Source of the DNA: Flavobacteriaceae bacterium
GTDB lineage: Bacteria > Bacteroidota > Bacteroidia > Flavobacteriales > Flavobacteriaceae
Direction: 5' to 3'
Assembly: GCA_023264015.1 (NCBI GenBank)
Contig: JALQTJ010000012.1
Span: 1 to 37,458 of the forward strand
Length of the DNA: 37,458 nt
The notes below the pieces were generated by a model. It saw only the letters and a program-made list of their open reading frames with translations, searched no databases and was not told the origin of the DNA. A program made the translations under genes and the position numbers. Positions 1-8,022 of this stretch are shown here, in pieces; position 1 is the first letter of the stretch; every line of letters starts with the position of its first letter.

Positions 1-13
1 TAAACCTAAAAAA

Positions 14-268
14 TTAAGCGAGCTCCGCTACTTTCTTCGCAAGTTTACTTTTCAGGTTTGCGGCTTTGTTGTGATGAATGACGTTTTTCTTCGCCAATTT
101 GTCGATCATACCGAACACAGAAGGAAGCTGTTTTTGAGCTTCGTCTTTGTTCTCTTCAGAACGCAACTTTTTGATTGCAGTACGAACCGTTTTGTGTTGG
201 TAACGGTTACGAAGACGTACAGCCTCGTTTCTTCTGATGCGCTTTAATGCTGACTTGTGATTTGCCAT
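14..268 (-). CDS. rpsT: 30S ribosomal protein S20
   Basis: This 84-residue, Lys/Arg/Ala-rich helical protein begins [20 protein letters not shown], the classic start of S20, which binds 16S rRNA early in 30S assembly. The length is normal for the family. It lies 17 bases downstream of two tRNA-Glu genes on the same strand and has no promoter box of its own in that gap. It is therefore probably cotranscribed with the tRNAs from the promoter at 490-520 and released by tRNA processing. The identification is secure; the cotranscription is inferred. Confidence 0.97.
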   Translation of the reverse strand: MANHKSALKRIRRNEAVRLRNRYQHKTVRTAIKKLRSEENKDEAQKQLPSVFGMIDKLAKKNVIHHNKAANLKSKLAKKVAELA

Positions 269-285
269 AATTATTATAAATCTTG

Positions 286-357
286 TAGCCCGTAGGGGAA
301 TCGAACCCCTGTTACCAGGATGAAAACCTGGCGTCCTAACCCCTAGACGAACGGGCC
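286..357 (-). tRNA. tRNA-Glu (anticodon TTC), copy 2 in transcription order
   Basis: The minus strand folds as a 72-nt cloverleaf. The acceptor stem is GGCCCGT with ACGGGCT, including a G1-U72 pair. The anticodon stem CCAGG/CCTGG encloses the loop TTTTCAT with anticodon TTC, and the T arm carries GGTTCGATTCC. The discriminator base is A. No CCA is encoded (the next bases are CAA), so CCA must be added enzymatically. The sequence is identical to the copy at 394-465. Confidence 0.96.
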
Positions 358-393
358 GATTAAACCCTTAAAATTAAAATTCAATAAAACTTG

Positions 394-465
394 TAGCCCG
401 TAGGGGAATCGAACCCCTGTTACCAGGATGAAAACCTGGCGTCCTAACCCCTAGACGAACGGGCC
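394..465 (-). tRNA. tRNA-Glu (anticodon TTC), copy 1 in transcription order
   Basis: This copy has the same 72 bases, anticodon TTC and A discriminator as the one at 286-357. A 36-nt A/T-rich spacer separates them. It is the promoter-proximal gene of the tRNA-Glu, tRNA-Glu, rpsT unit, about 25 nt downstream of an almost ideal Bacteroidota promoter. No CCA is encoded. Confidence 0.96.
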
Positions 466-489
466 ATAAAGCGCAATAAATTGCGGATG

Positions 490-520
490 CAAAAATACAA
501 CTATTTTTAAGTCTCGCAAA
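490..520 (-). promoter_or_regulatory. Promoter of the tRNA-Glu/rpsT unit
   Basis: On the minus strand a -33 TTTG (plus 517-520) is followed after exactly 19 bases by the -7 box TATTTTTG (plus 490-497). This matches the known Bacteroidota sigma-70-type consensus TTTG-N19-TAnnTTTG in full. It is the only promoter here where both elements and the spacing fit perfectly, as expected for a strongly expressed stable RNA. Confidence 0.8.
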
Positions 521-536
521 CGTGCAAACTTATTAT

Positions 537-2012
537 TTAGTACGCCTTTGCAAATAAAACTCTGCGCTTAGAAGGTTTACCTGAATAAATGCAGACCCCT
601 TCTTCTTCTGGGGCCTCAAGAGGAATACAGCGAATGGTCGCTTTAGTCTCTTCTTGAATGCGTTCTTCAGTCTCAGCAGTACCATCCCAATGGGCGAGTA
701 CAAAGCCACCCTTCTCATTCAAATGCGTTTTAAAAGAGGCGTAATCGTCAATCGAAACGGTTTGCGACACTTGATACGCTAGAGCGCGATCGTATAGCGA
801 TTGCTGCATCTCTTCTAAGAGGGCATCTACTCTATCATAAATAGCATCTGCCGCAACAGCTTCTTTTGTTAAAGTATCTCGACGTGCCAACTCGTAAGTA
901 CCGTTTTCAAGGTCACGCTCTCCTATGGCAATCCTTAAGGGTACTCCTTTAAGTTCATACTCATTAAACTTGAAGCCAGGCTTATGCGTGTCTCTATTGT
1001 CATACTTTACCGAAACTCCACGTTTCTTGAAAGCGGCGATCAACGGAGCCACGTGTTCATCAAGCTTTGCCAACTGTTCTTCTCCTTTATAAATGGGCAC
1101 AATCACCAATTGAATTGGGGCTAGTGCTGGCGGGAGCACTAGTCCGTTGTCATCACTATGCGTCATAATCAGCGCACCCATGAGACGTGTTGAAACCCCC
1201 CAAGAGGTAGCCCATACGTATTCTTGTTGCCCTTCTTTGTTGGCAAATTTTACCTCAAAAGCCTTGGCAAAATTCTGCCCCAGAAAATGCGAAGTACCCG
1301 CTTGAAGGGCTTTACCGTCTTGCATTAGGGCCTCGATACAATAGGTTTCTTCTGCCCCAGCGAAACGTTCAGCCTCACTTTTGGTTCCTTTAATCACCGG
1401 AACAGCCATGAAGCGCTGTGCAAAGTCAGCGTAGACATGCATCATTTGCTCTGCCTCTTGAATGGCCTCTTCTTTGGTTGCATGAGCGGTGTGGCCCTCT
1501 TGCCACAAAAACTCAGCGGTACGCAGAAATAAGCGCGTTCTCATCTCCCAGCGGACGACGTTCGCCCATTGGTTGTACAATAGCGGAAGGTCTCTATACG
1601 ATTGAACCCACTTTCGGTAGGTATCCCAGATGATGGTCTCTGAAGTCGGACGCACAATCAATTCTTCTTCAAGCTTGGCGTTTTCATCAACCACTATTCC
1701 AGAGCCGTCCTCTGCATTCTTCAAGCGATAATGCGTTACTACAGCACATTCTTTAGCGAATCCTGAAACGTGAGAGGCCTCTTTAGAGAAATAAGATTTT
1801 GGAATAAAAAGCGGAAAATAAACGTTTTGGTGCCCTGTATCCTTAAATAAGCCATCGAGCGCCTGCTGCATCTTCTCCCAAATGGCGTATCCGTAGGGCT
1901 TGATCACCATGCAACCGCGAACACCAGAGTTCTCAGCTAGATCAGCCTTGACCACTAATTCGTTATACCATTTTGAATAATCCTCAGCCCTAGACGTTAA
2001 ATTCTTGCTCAT
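537..2012 (-). CDS. proS: Prolyl-tRNA synthetase, archaeal/eukaryotic-type
   Basis: This class II synthetase of 491 residues charges tRNA-Pro with proline in the cytoplasm. Visible motifs are RPTSETIIW with the following [21 protein letters not shown] (motif 2 region) and [16 protein letters not shown]. The C-terminal domain ends in FAKAY with a terminal Tyr, typical of the short ProS class without the bacterial editing insertion. The C-terminal zinc site looks reduced: the end carries Cys in TIRCIP and in GVCIYSG, but no complete Cys cluster. The start ATG at 2012 fits the family. The gene is divergent from the lipoprotein at 2078, and the shared intergenic region holds a mirrored promoter-like element. 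Confidence 0.96.
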   Translation of the reverse strand: MSKNLTSRAEDYSKWYNELVVKADLAENSGVRGCMVIKPYGYAIWEKMQQALDGLFKDTGHQNVYFPLFIPKSYFSKEASHVSGFAKECAVVTHYRLKNAEDGSGIVVDENAKLEEELIVRPTSETIIWDTYRKWVQSYRDLPLLYNQWANVVRWEMRTRLFLRTAEFLWQEGHTAHATKEEAIQEAEQMMHVYADFAQRFMAVPVIKGTKSEAERFAGAEETYCIEALMQDGKALQAGTSHFLGQNFAKAFEVKFANKEGQQEYVWATSWGVSTRLMGALIMTHSDDNGLVLPPALAPIQLVIVPIYKGEEQLAKLDEHVAPLIAAFKKRGVSVKYDNRDTHKPGFKFNEYELKGVPLRIAIGERDLENGTYELARRDTLTKEAVAADAIYDRVDALLEEMQQSLYDRALAYQVSQTVSIDDYASFKTHLNEKGGFVLAHWDGTAETEERIQEETKATIRCIPLEAPEEEGVCIYSGKPSKRRVLFAKAY

Positions 2013-2053
2013 TATAGTGATTTTGGCACAGAGATTGCCTCTTTAAAAATTGG

Positions 2054-2075
2054 GTAAAACTAAGTAAATTTATAG
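2054..2075. promoter_or_regulatory. Mirrored promoter-like element, copy A (proS / 2078)
   Basis: The core TAAAACTA-AG-TAAATTTA (2055-2072) carries a -7-like box on each strand: TAGTTTTA toward proS and TAAATTTA toward the gene at 2078. The 22-base stretch matches 35353-35374 at 21 of 22 positions. The plus-strand box ends only 5 bases before the ATG at 2078, so that mRNA may be leaderless. An operator function is an alternative reading. Confidence 0.5.
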
Positions 2076-2077
2076 AT

Positions 2078-3073
2078 ATGAAGCAGGCAGTTTACAGAAA
2101 TGATCACAGCGGATTTCTCCGCCTTTTCAAGCGTTTTTCAATAGCGTTTATCTCTTTAGGTATGTTGGCTTCATGCGTTACTTACTATCCCGTTTCTTAC
2201 AGCACACATCAGATGCGTCAGGGCAACTATCGCGGAATTGCCGTTCAAGAACGAACAACTCCCATAGATCCGCAAGGAGCCGCCTTTTACGAGAATTACT
2301 TTGCAGAGAAGGCAGCACAATTGGCGCTGACAGACGATGACTCAACGTTTACTGACATAGAGTCTTACTCGAGCGGAGCAGAAAACACCTACGCTCAATT
2401 GGGCGAAAATGCACCAAAGACGCGCATCACAATCAATCAATTCAATTCTCCTTTTAGCTTAGGTTGGGGAAGTGCATTTCAACCCTTTTGGTTCAATGAC
2501 CCGTGGGTGAATCCTTGGGTCAACCCATGGTTTGATCCATTCTTCAATCCTTTTTATAGTCCATTTTACAGTCCTTTTTACGGACCTTCTACGGGCTGGA
2601 ATAACCGCTGGATTAACCGTCGCTTCAGAAACAACGCCTGGGGATACGGTTGGTACGATCCGTATTGGGGGCGTCCACTAGTGTACGGATTCAATCCAAG
2701 AAGATCATTCGTGGCCTTTTCAGTGCGCCCTCGCACCACTCAAGGGTACCGAACAGGCCCTACTCGATCAAACCCCTATTACGTTAGAGAAGCAGATCGT
2801 GGAAGGTCGAATCTCATGCCAACGCGCTCAAGAACCAATTACACCCCTCAAAGAAATACGTCTCGGAATACCTATTCTACACAGCGCAATAGTAATTACC
2901 GTAACAGCCTACCCACAAGAGGGAGCAGCAGAAGCACGCAACAACCTTCTTACAATAGGTCGCGTAGCAGTGCACCCACTAGAGTTTCAGCTCCTGTGCG
3001 TTCTTCAGGCTCTTCTCGATCGGGGTCAACACGCTCTTCGTCATCACGTTCAAATTCGAGAGGGAACAACTAA
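2078..3073 (+). CDS. Lipoprotein of unknown function, aromatic/Asn-Pro repeats and Ser/Arg-rich tail
   Basis: I do not recognise this 331-residue protein. Residues 1-33 form a signal peptide with a lipobox ending LASC (Cys33), so it is probably membrane-anchored outside the cytoplasm. Residues about 50-125 look like a folded segment. Residues about 140-185 are short degenerate units built on N/S-P-W/F/Y, such as NPWVNPWFDPFFNPFYSPFY. The last 110 residues are rich in Ser, Arg, Asn and Thr and look disordered and basic. No catalytic motif is visible. It sits between a divergent proS and an outer membrane protein gene whose promoter overlaps its stop codon. A surface or gliding-related role is only a guess. 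Confidence 0.75.
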   Translation: MKQAVYRNDHSGFLRLFKRFSIAFISLGMLASCVTYYPVSYSTHQMRQGNYRGIAVQERTTPIDPQGAAFYENYFAEKAAQLALTDDDSTFTDIESYSSGAENTYAQLGENAPKTRITINQFNSPFSLGWGSAFQPFWFNDPWVNPWVNPWFDPFFNPFYSPFYSPFYGPSTGWNNRWINRRFRNNAWGYGWYDPYWGRPLVYGFNPRRSFVAFSVRPRTTQGYRTGPTRSNPYYVREADRGRSNLMPTRSRTNYTPQRNTSRNTYSTQRNSNYRNSLPTRGSSRSTQQPSYNRSRSSAPTRVSAPVRSSGSSRSGSTRSSSSRSNSRGNN

Positions 3074-3078
3074 TTTTG
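3071..3078 (+). promoter_or_regulatory. -7 box of the FadL-like gene
   Basis: TAATTTTG matches TAnnTTTG and overlaps the stop codon of the upstream lipoprotein gene. It ends four bases before the ATG at 3083, which would place the transcript start at or next to the start codon. Confidence 0.6.
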
Positions 3079-3082
3079 CAGC

Positions 3083-4567
3083 ATGAAAAGACAGCTTTTA
3101 GTGCTGGCCCTTGGACTTAGTTTTCTTGGGCTTCAAGCGCAATCAACCGAAGATCTATACCGGTATTTACAAGGTTATCAAGGCGGTTCAGCCCGCATTA
3201 TAGGTCTAGGACAGGCAGGTGGCGCATTAAAAGGCGATTTGTATTCGATCAGCATCAATCCGGCGGCCGCCGCACTGTTCGATTATGGGGCATTTAGTGT
3301 GAGTACCGCCCTGAACAACAATTCGAACCGCTCTCAGACCGGTGAATTTACCGATACCGCCTCTTCTACCACTCTTAAAATCAATCAGGCTTCAGGACTG
3401 TTAGTATTCGTTTCTGACAAGAGCGTTTGGAATAAAATCACCTTTGGTTTTAGTTACGATCAAACCGCCGCTTACGACAACCGTATCAAGGCGGGTGGAT
3501 TTGCCGAAGAAGGTTTAGATCGCTTCTTTTTAGGATTTGCCGAGCAGCACAACTATATCGATCTACTACCCTACGACGATGAATTCATTGAAGAGGCTTA
3601 CCGAAGAATTGGTGCAGATTACGGTTATGCCGCTCAACAAGGATTCTTAGGGGTCTACAGTGGGTTAATCGGCTACGACGAGCTGGGTTACTTTTCGCGT
3701 GTAAATTATAACGGGCTACTTCAGCGTTACAATGCCACAGAAAAAGGGGCGATGGGTAAGTTCTCCCTCCACTCTTCAATTTCATTTAAAGACCGTATCT
3801 TATTCGGAGGATCAGTGGCGATTCAAGATCTTAAATTTGAACGCTTTAGTTATTTAAATGAAGAGGGGTACGATACCCCCTCTACCGCTTCAAAAAGCGC
3901 TTTTGACAACTACTTGTTTACTTCAGGCTTGGGAGTCTCAGCACAACTGGGAATGCTCATAAAAATCAGCAAATCTTTTGTTCTAGGGGCTAGTTACGCC
4001 ACCCCTACCTGGTATACTATGAACGATCAAACAGCTCAGCGCATTACTACCGATGCTGCTTTAGAAGATCTCTCGTACATCAATTTCGGACTACTCAACT
4101 TTTACGACGATTACCGCATGAAGCTACCTTCATCGTTGACCTTTAACGTCGCCTTGCATCCGTCAGCGGGAGTATCGCTCGTTGCAGACTACCGCAGAGA
4201 AAACTATGGAGACGCACAGTATTTGCCGAATTCAAACAGCTCTTTTGCTGCCGAAAATCAAGCGATGAAAAGCACCTACAGTACGGTTGAAAAACTAGGG
4301 GTCGGAGCAGAATTTACGAAAGGTAGCCGGCTTATTCGATTCGGATACAGCAGTCAAAGTGTACCAGCTATTGGAGGATCACTTGGCGCCTCAACAGCAA
4401 TAAGTACCGGAATTGGATACCGCTACCAAAATGCACAACTCGATTTTGGATTACGTCATGAAACCCGAGATGAGAATGTTTATTTCTTTGATGCCTTGTT
4501 ACCAAACGCCGCTTTGGTAAAGCGCTCTCACCTTAGACTAATCGCTACATACACTCTTTCGCTATAG
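3083..4567 (+). CDS. Outer membrane beta-barrel protein, OmpP1/FadL/TodX-like
   Basis: This 494-residue protein has a signal peptide (MKRQLLVLALGLSFLGLQAQ). The N-terminal block SARIIGLGQAGGALKGDLYS followed by INPAAAAL is typical of the Bacteroidota FadL/OmpP1 group, often labelled hemin receptor. Amphipathic strands with alternating aromatic residues continue to the end, which reads LRLIATYTLSL. Such proteins admit hydrophobic compounds through the outer membrane; the substrate here is unknown. The start is fixed by the signal peptide and by a promoter box four bases upstream of the ATG. It is followed closely by folE, which has its own promoter box. Confidence 0.85.
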   Translation: MKRQLLVLALGLSFLGLQAQSTEDLYRYLQGYQGGSARIIGLGQAGGALKGDLYSISINPAAAALFDYGAFSVSTALNNNSNRSQTGEFTDTASSTTLKINQASGLLVFVSDKSVWNKITFGFSYDQTAAYDNRIKAGGFAEEGLDRFFLGFAEQHNYIDLLPYDDEFIEEAYRRIGADYGYAAQQGFLGVYSGLIGYDELGYFSRVNYNGLLQRYNATEKGAMGKFSLHSSISFKDRILFGGSVAIQDLKFERFSYLNEEGYDTPSTASKSAFDNYLFTSGLGVSAQLGMLIKISKSFVLGASYATPTWYTMNDQTAQRITTDAALEDLSYINFGLLNFYDDYRMKLPSSLTFNVALHPSAGVSLVADYRRENYGDAQYLPNSNSSFAAENQAMKSTYSTVEKLGVGAEFTKGSRLIRFGYSSQSVPAIGGSLGASTAISTGIGYRYQNAQLDFGLRHETRDENVYFFDALLPNAALVKRSHLRLIATYTLSL

Positions 4568-4588
4568 TGCCAACTCTGTCATAATGGC

Positions 4589-4596
4589 TATCTTTG
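4589..4596 (+). promoter_or_regulatory. -7 box of folE
   Basis: TATCTTTG is an exact TAnnTTTG match, ending 20 bases before the ATG at 4617. It lies inside the reading frame that opens with the upstream ATG at 4584, so that upstream ATG is unlikely to be used. Confidence 0.6.
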
Positions 4597-4616
4597 CGCC
4601 CAATAGTTTTGAATCA

Positions 4617-5276
4617 ATGAACAACGAAGAACACGAGCTCGATCACCTGAGCGCCTCAGCCGAAACTCCCTTAAGAGATGACGCTTTTGAATTGAGCGAC
4701 GATCAGAAGATAGAACGCATCACTTCAAGTGTAAGAGATATTCTTGACACACTAGGAATGGACCTCGAAGACGATAGCCTTAGAGGTACTCCAAAACGGG
4801 TAGCAAAGGCCTTTGTCAAAGAACTTTTTGCGGGCTTAAATCCAGAAAACAAACCGAGCTCGTCTACCTTCGAGAATAAGTACCAATACGGTGAAATGCT
4901 GGTCGAAAAAAACATCACCTTGTATTCGACCTGTGAACACCACTTACTCCCAATAGTCGGAAAAGCACATGTGGCTTATGTATCTAATGGAAGAGTTGTT
5001 GGACTTTCAAAAATGAACCGCATTGTCGATTATTTTGCCAAAAGACCACAGGTTCAAGAACGCCTTACTATGCAAGTGGTACAAGAGCTTCAGCGCATCT
5101 TAAAAACTGATGATGTTGCCTGTATTGTAGATGCAAAACATTTATGTGTAAATTCAAGAGGAATCAAAGACATATCGAGCAGCACTGTTACCGCAGAATA
5201 TCAAGGGGTTTTTAAGACCGACGAGAAGCTACGAAACGAGTTTATTGCATACGTCGGATTACAAACTGAATTTTAA
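4617..5276 (+). CDS. folE: GTP cyclohydrolase I
   Basis: The enzyme converts GTP to 7,8-dihydroneopterin triphosphate, the first step of folate (and pterin) synthesis. With the ATG at 4617 it has 219 residues. Family signatures are TLYSTCEHHLLPIVGKAHVA (zinc ligands Cys and His), VVGLSKMNRIVDYFAKRPQ and CIVDAKHLCVNSRG (third zinc ligand Cys). An in-frame ATG at 4584 would add 11 residues. I reject it because the promoter box at 4589-4596 lies downstream of it and would leave it untranscribed. The gene is followed after 3 bases by cysS, suggesting a folE-cysS-yidD operon. Confidence 0.95.
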   Translation: MNNEEHELDHLSASAETPLRDDAFELSDDQKIERITSSVRDILDTLGMDLEDDSLRGTPKRVAKAFVKELFAGLNPENKPSSSTFENKYQYGEMLVEKNITLYSTCEHHLLPIVGKAHVAYVSNGRVVGLSKMNRIVDYFAKRPQVQERLTMQVVQELQRILKTDDVACIVDAKHLCVNSRGIKDISSSTVTAEYQGVFKTDEKLRNEFIAYVGLQTEF

Positions 5277-5279
5277 TTC

Positions 5280-6770
5280 ATGAGCAACCGTTACCTCAAT
5301 AACGAACTCTTTGTCTTCAACTCTTTAAGTCGAAAAAAAGAGCCCTTTACTCCGGTAGAACCCGGCTACGTGGGTATGTATGTTTGCGGGCCAACGGTAT
5401 ATTCGAACGTGCATCTTGGGAATTGCCGCACCTTCATGTCTTTCGACATGATCTATCGCTATTTATTGCATCTGGGATACAAAGTGCGCTACGTACGAAA
5501 CATTACTGACGCGGGTCACTTAGAGCACGACGAAGATGAAGGAGAAGATAAAATTGCAAAAAAGGCAAGGCTTGAGCGGATAGAGCCCATGGAAGTAGTA
5601 CAACGTTATACCGTTGACTTTCACCAAACCTTAGAACAATTCAACCTCTTACCCCCTAGCATTGAACCCACAGCTACAGGGCATATTATCGAGCAAATTG
5701 AAATCATTCAATCGATCATCGACAAAGGGTATGCCTATGTCGAAAACGGATCGGTCTATTTCGATGTACTTAAATTCAATACCGATCACGCCTACGGAAA
5801 ATTAAGCGGAAGAAAACTCGAAGACATGGTGGCCAACACCAGAGGACTTCAAGGACATCTCGAAAAGAAAAATCCACAAGATTTCGCATTGTGGAAAAAG
5901 GCCGAACCTCAACATATAATGCGCTGGAACTCTCCTTGGGGAGACGGTTTCCCAGGCTGGCACATCGAATGTACCGCAATGAGCACGAAGTACCTCGGAG
6001 CCAACTTTGACATCCACGGAGGCGGTATGGACCTCAAATTTCCTCATCACGAATGCGAAATTGCGCAGGCTGAAGCACATAGCGGTCACAGCCCTGTGAA
6101 CTATTGGCTGCATGCCAACATGCTTACCCTTAATGGGAAGAAGATGTCGAAATCAACGGATAATAATATTTACCCCCACGAAATTTTCAGTGGAGAGAAC
6201 CGCATATTTTCAAGGGCATTTAGTCCTTCTGTTGTGCGCTTTTTTATGATGCAGGCCCACTACACTAGCATCCTTGATCTGAGTCAAGAGGCCCTAGAAG
6301 CCGCTGAAAAAGGCTACCAACGTCTACTTGACGGATATAAACGCGCTCAAACACTAGAAGCACAAGGAAAAACCTCATCCTTCAATGTCAGCGATTGGGT
6401 AGAACGCTGTTATGCAGCAATGAATGACGATTTTAATACGCCTATTCTCATTGCACAGCTGTTTGAAGGCGTGAAACAACTCAATCTTCTCCAAGATCAA
6501 CCCAAAGGAATGACCGCAGAAGACCTAGAGCTATTGCGCACTACACTAGGCACCTTCACCTTTGATGTTTTAGGGCTTAAAGATGAAAGCCAACAAGATG
6601 CTAGTCATTTTGAGAAACTTTCAGGGGTCGTCGAATTGCTTATTGCGCAACGCAATAAGGCTAGAGAGCGCAAAGACTTTGCAACTTCCGATCAAATAAG
6701 GGATGAACTCGCACGCCTTGGAATACATTTGAAAGACGCTAAAGAAGGCACCACCTTTTCACTTTCATGA
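5280..6770 (+). CDS. cysS: Cysteinyl-tRNA synthetase
   Basis: This class I synthetase of 496 residues charges tRNA-Cys. It shows the HIGH-type motif in VHLGNCRTF, the KMSKS loop in [11 protein letters not shown], and zinc-site residues in CGPTVY, HIECTAM and PHHECEIAQ. The C-terminal DALR-like end ([20 protein letters not shown]) is complete. It starts 3 bases after the folE stop and overlaps yidD by 4 bases (ATGA), so translation of the three genes is probably coupled. Confidence 0.97.
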   Translation: MSNRYLNNELFVFNSLSRKKEPFTPVEPGYVGMYVCGPTVYSNVHLGNCRTFMSFDMIYRYLLHLGYKVRYVRNITDAGHLEHDEDEGEDKIAKKARLERIEPMEVVQRYTVDFHQTLEQFNLLPPSIEPTATGHIIEQIEIIQSIIDKGYAYVENGSVYFDVLKFNTDHAYGKLSGRKLEDMVANTRGLQGHLEKKNPQDFALWKKAEPQHIMRWNSPWGDGFPGWHIECTAMSTKYLGANFDIHGGGMDLKFPHHECEIAQAEAHSGHSPVNYWLHANMLTLNGKKMSKSTDNNIYPHEIFSGENRIFSRAFSPSVVRFFMMQAHYTSILDLSQEALEAAEKGYQRLLDGYKRAQTLEAQGKTSSFNVSDWVERCYAAMNDDFNTPILIAQLFEGVKQLNLLQDQPKGMTAEDLELLRTTLGTFTFDVLGLKDESQQDASHFEKLSGVVELLIAQRNKARERKDFATSDQIRDELARLGIHLKDAKEGTTFSLS

Positions 6771-6988
6771 GAAGGATAGCGATTAGTGTACTTGTATTTT
6801 GGGTTCGCGCCTACCAATATCTTATATCGCCTTACACCCCCTCAAGCTGCAGATTCGTGCCTACCTGTTCAGAATACGCCGTTGAGGCCCTCAAAAAACA
6901 CGGACCATTTAAAGGAACTTTGCTTGCCGCAAAGCGCATTGCCCGCTGTCATCCATGGGGAGAAAGCGGACACGATCCGGTTCCTTAA
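6767..6988 (+). CDS. yidD: Membrane protein insertion efficiency factor YidD
   Basis: This small protein of 73 residues carries the YidD signature in order: [20 protein letters not shown], then A..ALKKHG, then [15 protein letters not shown]. The family is a membrane-associated helper of YidC-dependent insertion. Here it is not beside yidC or rpmH, as in many bacteria, but overlaps the end of cysS by 4 bases. The start ATG gives an N-terminal amphipathic helix ([18 protein letters not shown]). The family assignment is secure. Confidence 0.93.
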   Translation: MRRIAISVLVFWVRAYQYLISPYTPSSCRFVPTCSEYAVEALKKHGPFKGTLLAAKRIARCHPWGESGHDPVP

Positions 6989-7027
6989 AGAGTGGCTTTT
7001 AGTTATCTTCGTTTAAAATCCTGACCT

Positions 7028-7987
7028 ATGACTTTTTTAGGAATCGTTTGGAACCCAAACGACACTTTACTGCACCTAGGACCCTTGCAGTTGAAATACT
7101 ACAATTCAATGTGGATCGCAGCTTTCGTGCTGGGCTGGTACATCATGAAGCGCATCTTCAAAACCGAAGACAAACCTGCAGATAAGATCGATTCGCTTTT
7201 TGTTTACAGCGTAGTATCCATCATTCTCGGGGCCCGACTTGGACATGTAATTTTTTACGATTGGGCCTACTACCAAAATCACCTCATTGAAATATTACTT
7301 CCCATCAGAGAAAACCCAAGATCTAGTCTATTTGGGCTCATTAATGGGTATCAATTCACCGGGTTCACCGGTTTAGCAAGCCATGGCGCTGCTCTTGCCG
7401 CCATTACGGGCTTCTACTTATTCAGCCGCAAACACAAAGAACTTTCATTTCTATGGATTGTTGACCGCATCGCTATCGTTTCTGCAATAGGCGGTGGCTT
7501 CATTCGCGTCGGTAACTTTTTTAATTCAGAGATCAACGGTAAGGTTACAGAAGCCTCATTTGCGTTTGCCACGAAGTTTGTTCGAGATGCAGACGATTTA
7601 TCCAGTTATGAGGCCGTGCGTATCACCAAAATTCCAGATGTGAATCAGGCGTATAAAGCCATAGTCTCTGATCCGGCATTTAGCGACACCTTGAATGCAA
7701 TTCCGTACCGTCATCCGGTACAACTTTACGAGGCTTTTGTCTATTTCGTCATTTTTGGATTGATGTATTTCGTGCTCTACCCTAAGGTACAACTACGCAA
7801 TAAAGCAGGCTTCTTGTTCGGCTTCTGGTTAGCAACAGTGTTCGCCTCTCGCTTTGTCTTAGAATTCTTTAAAAAGAGTCAAGGAGGATTTGAAGAGTCG
7901 CTAGGACTCCTCTCCACAGGTCAATGGCTCAGTATTCCGTTAGTTTTAGCAGGCCTGGTACTCATGTTTAGGCCTAGTAAGGGATAA
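7028..7987 (+). CDS. lgt: Prolipoprotein diacylglyceryl transferase
   Basis: Lgt adds diacylglycerol to the lipobox Cys of prolipoproteins in the inner membrane, so it acts on the lipoproteins encoded in this window. The polytopic protein of 319 residues has GARLGHVIFYDWAYY, the SHGAALAAI segment, the signature RVGNFFNSEINGK and RHPVQLYEA. It is longer than proteobacterial Lgt (about 290). Roughly 50 residues lie between the RVGNFFNSE signature and RHPVQLYE (residues about 182-232), predicted to be periplasmic. A near-consensus box TATCTTCG (7004-7011) lies 16 bases before the ATG. The gene ends at a hairpin shared with secDF. Confidence 0.95.
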   Translation: MTFLGIVWNPNDTLLHLGPLQLKYYNSMWIAAFVLGWYIMKRIFKTEDKPADKIDSLFVYSVVSIILGARLGHVIFYDWAYYQNHLIEILLPIRENPRSSLFGLINGYQFTGFTGLASHGAALAAITGFYLFSRKHKELSFLWIVDRIAIVSAIGGGFIRVGNFFNSEINGKVTEASFAFATKFVRDADDLSSYEAVRITKIPDVNQAYKAIVSDPAFSDTLNAIPYRHPVQLYEAFVYFVIFGLMYFVLYPKVQLRNKAGFLFGFWLATVFASRFVLEFFKKSQGGFEESLGLLSTGQWLSIPLVLAGLVLMFRPSKG

Positions 7988-7994
7988 AGCAATA

Positions 7995-8022
7995 AAAAAG
8001 AGGGGCTATAGCCCCTCTTTTT
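7995..8022. terminator. Bidirectional terminator between lgt and secDF
   Basis: A perfect 12-bp stem, AAAAAGAGGGGC with GCCCCTCTTTTT, encloses a TATA loop, giving a U-rich 3-prime side on both strands. It serves the convergent genes lgt and secDF. The secDF stop codon (8006-8008) lies at the top of the stem, so the hairpin also encodes the last residues of SecDF. Confidence 0.9.

Noticed and set aside
2470-2600. Tandem DNA repeat in the aromatic-rich lipoprotein gene
   Set aside because: The repetition is clear at protein level only; the DNA units differ too much in length and sequence to be called a DNA tandem repeat.
4584-4616. Upstream ATG as folE start (11 extra residues)
   Set aside because: The promoter box TATCTTTG lies downstream of this ATG, and the extension is not part of the usual FolE domain.
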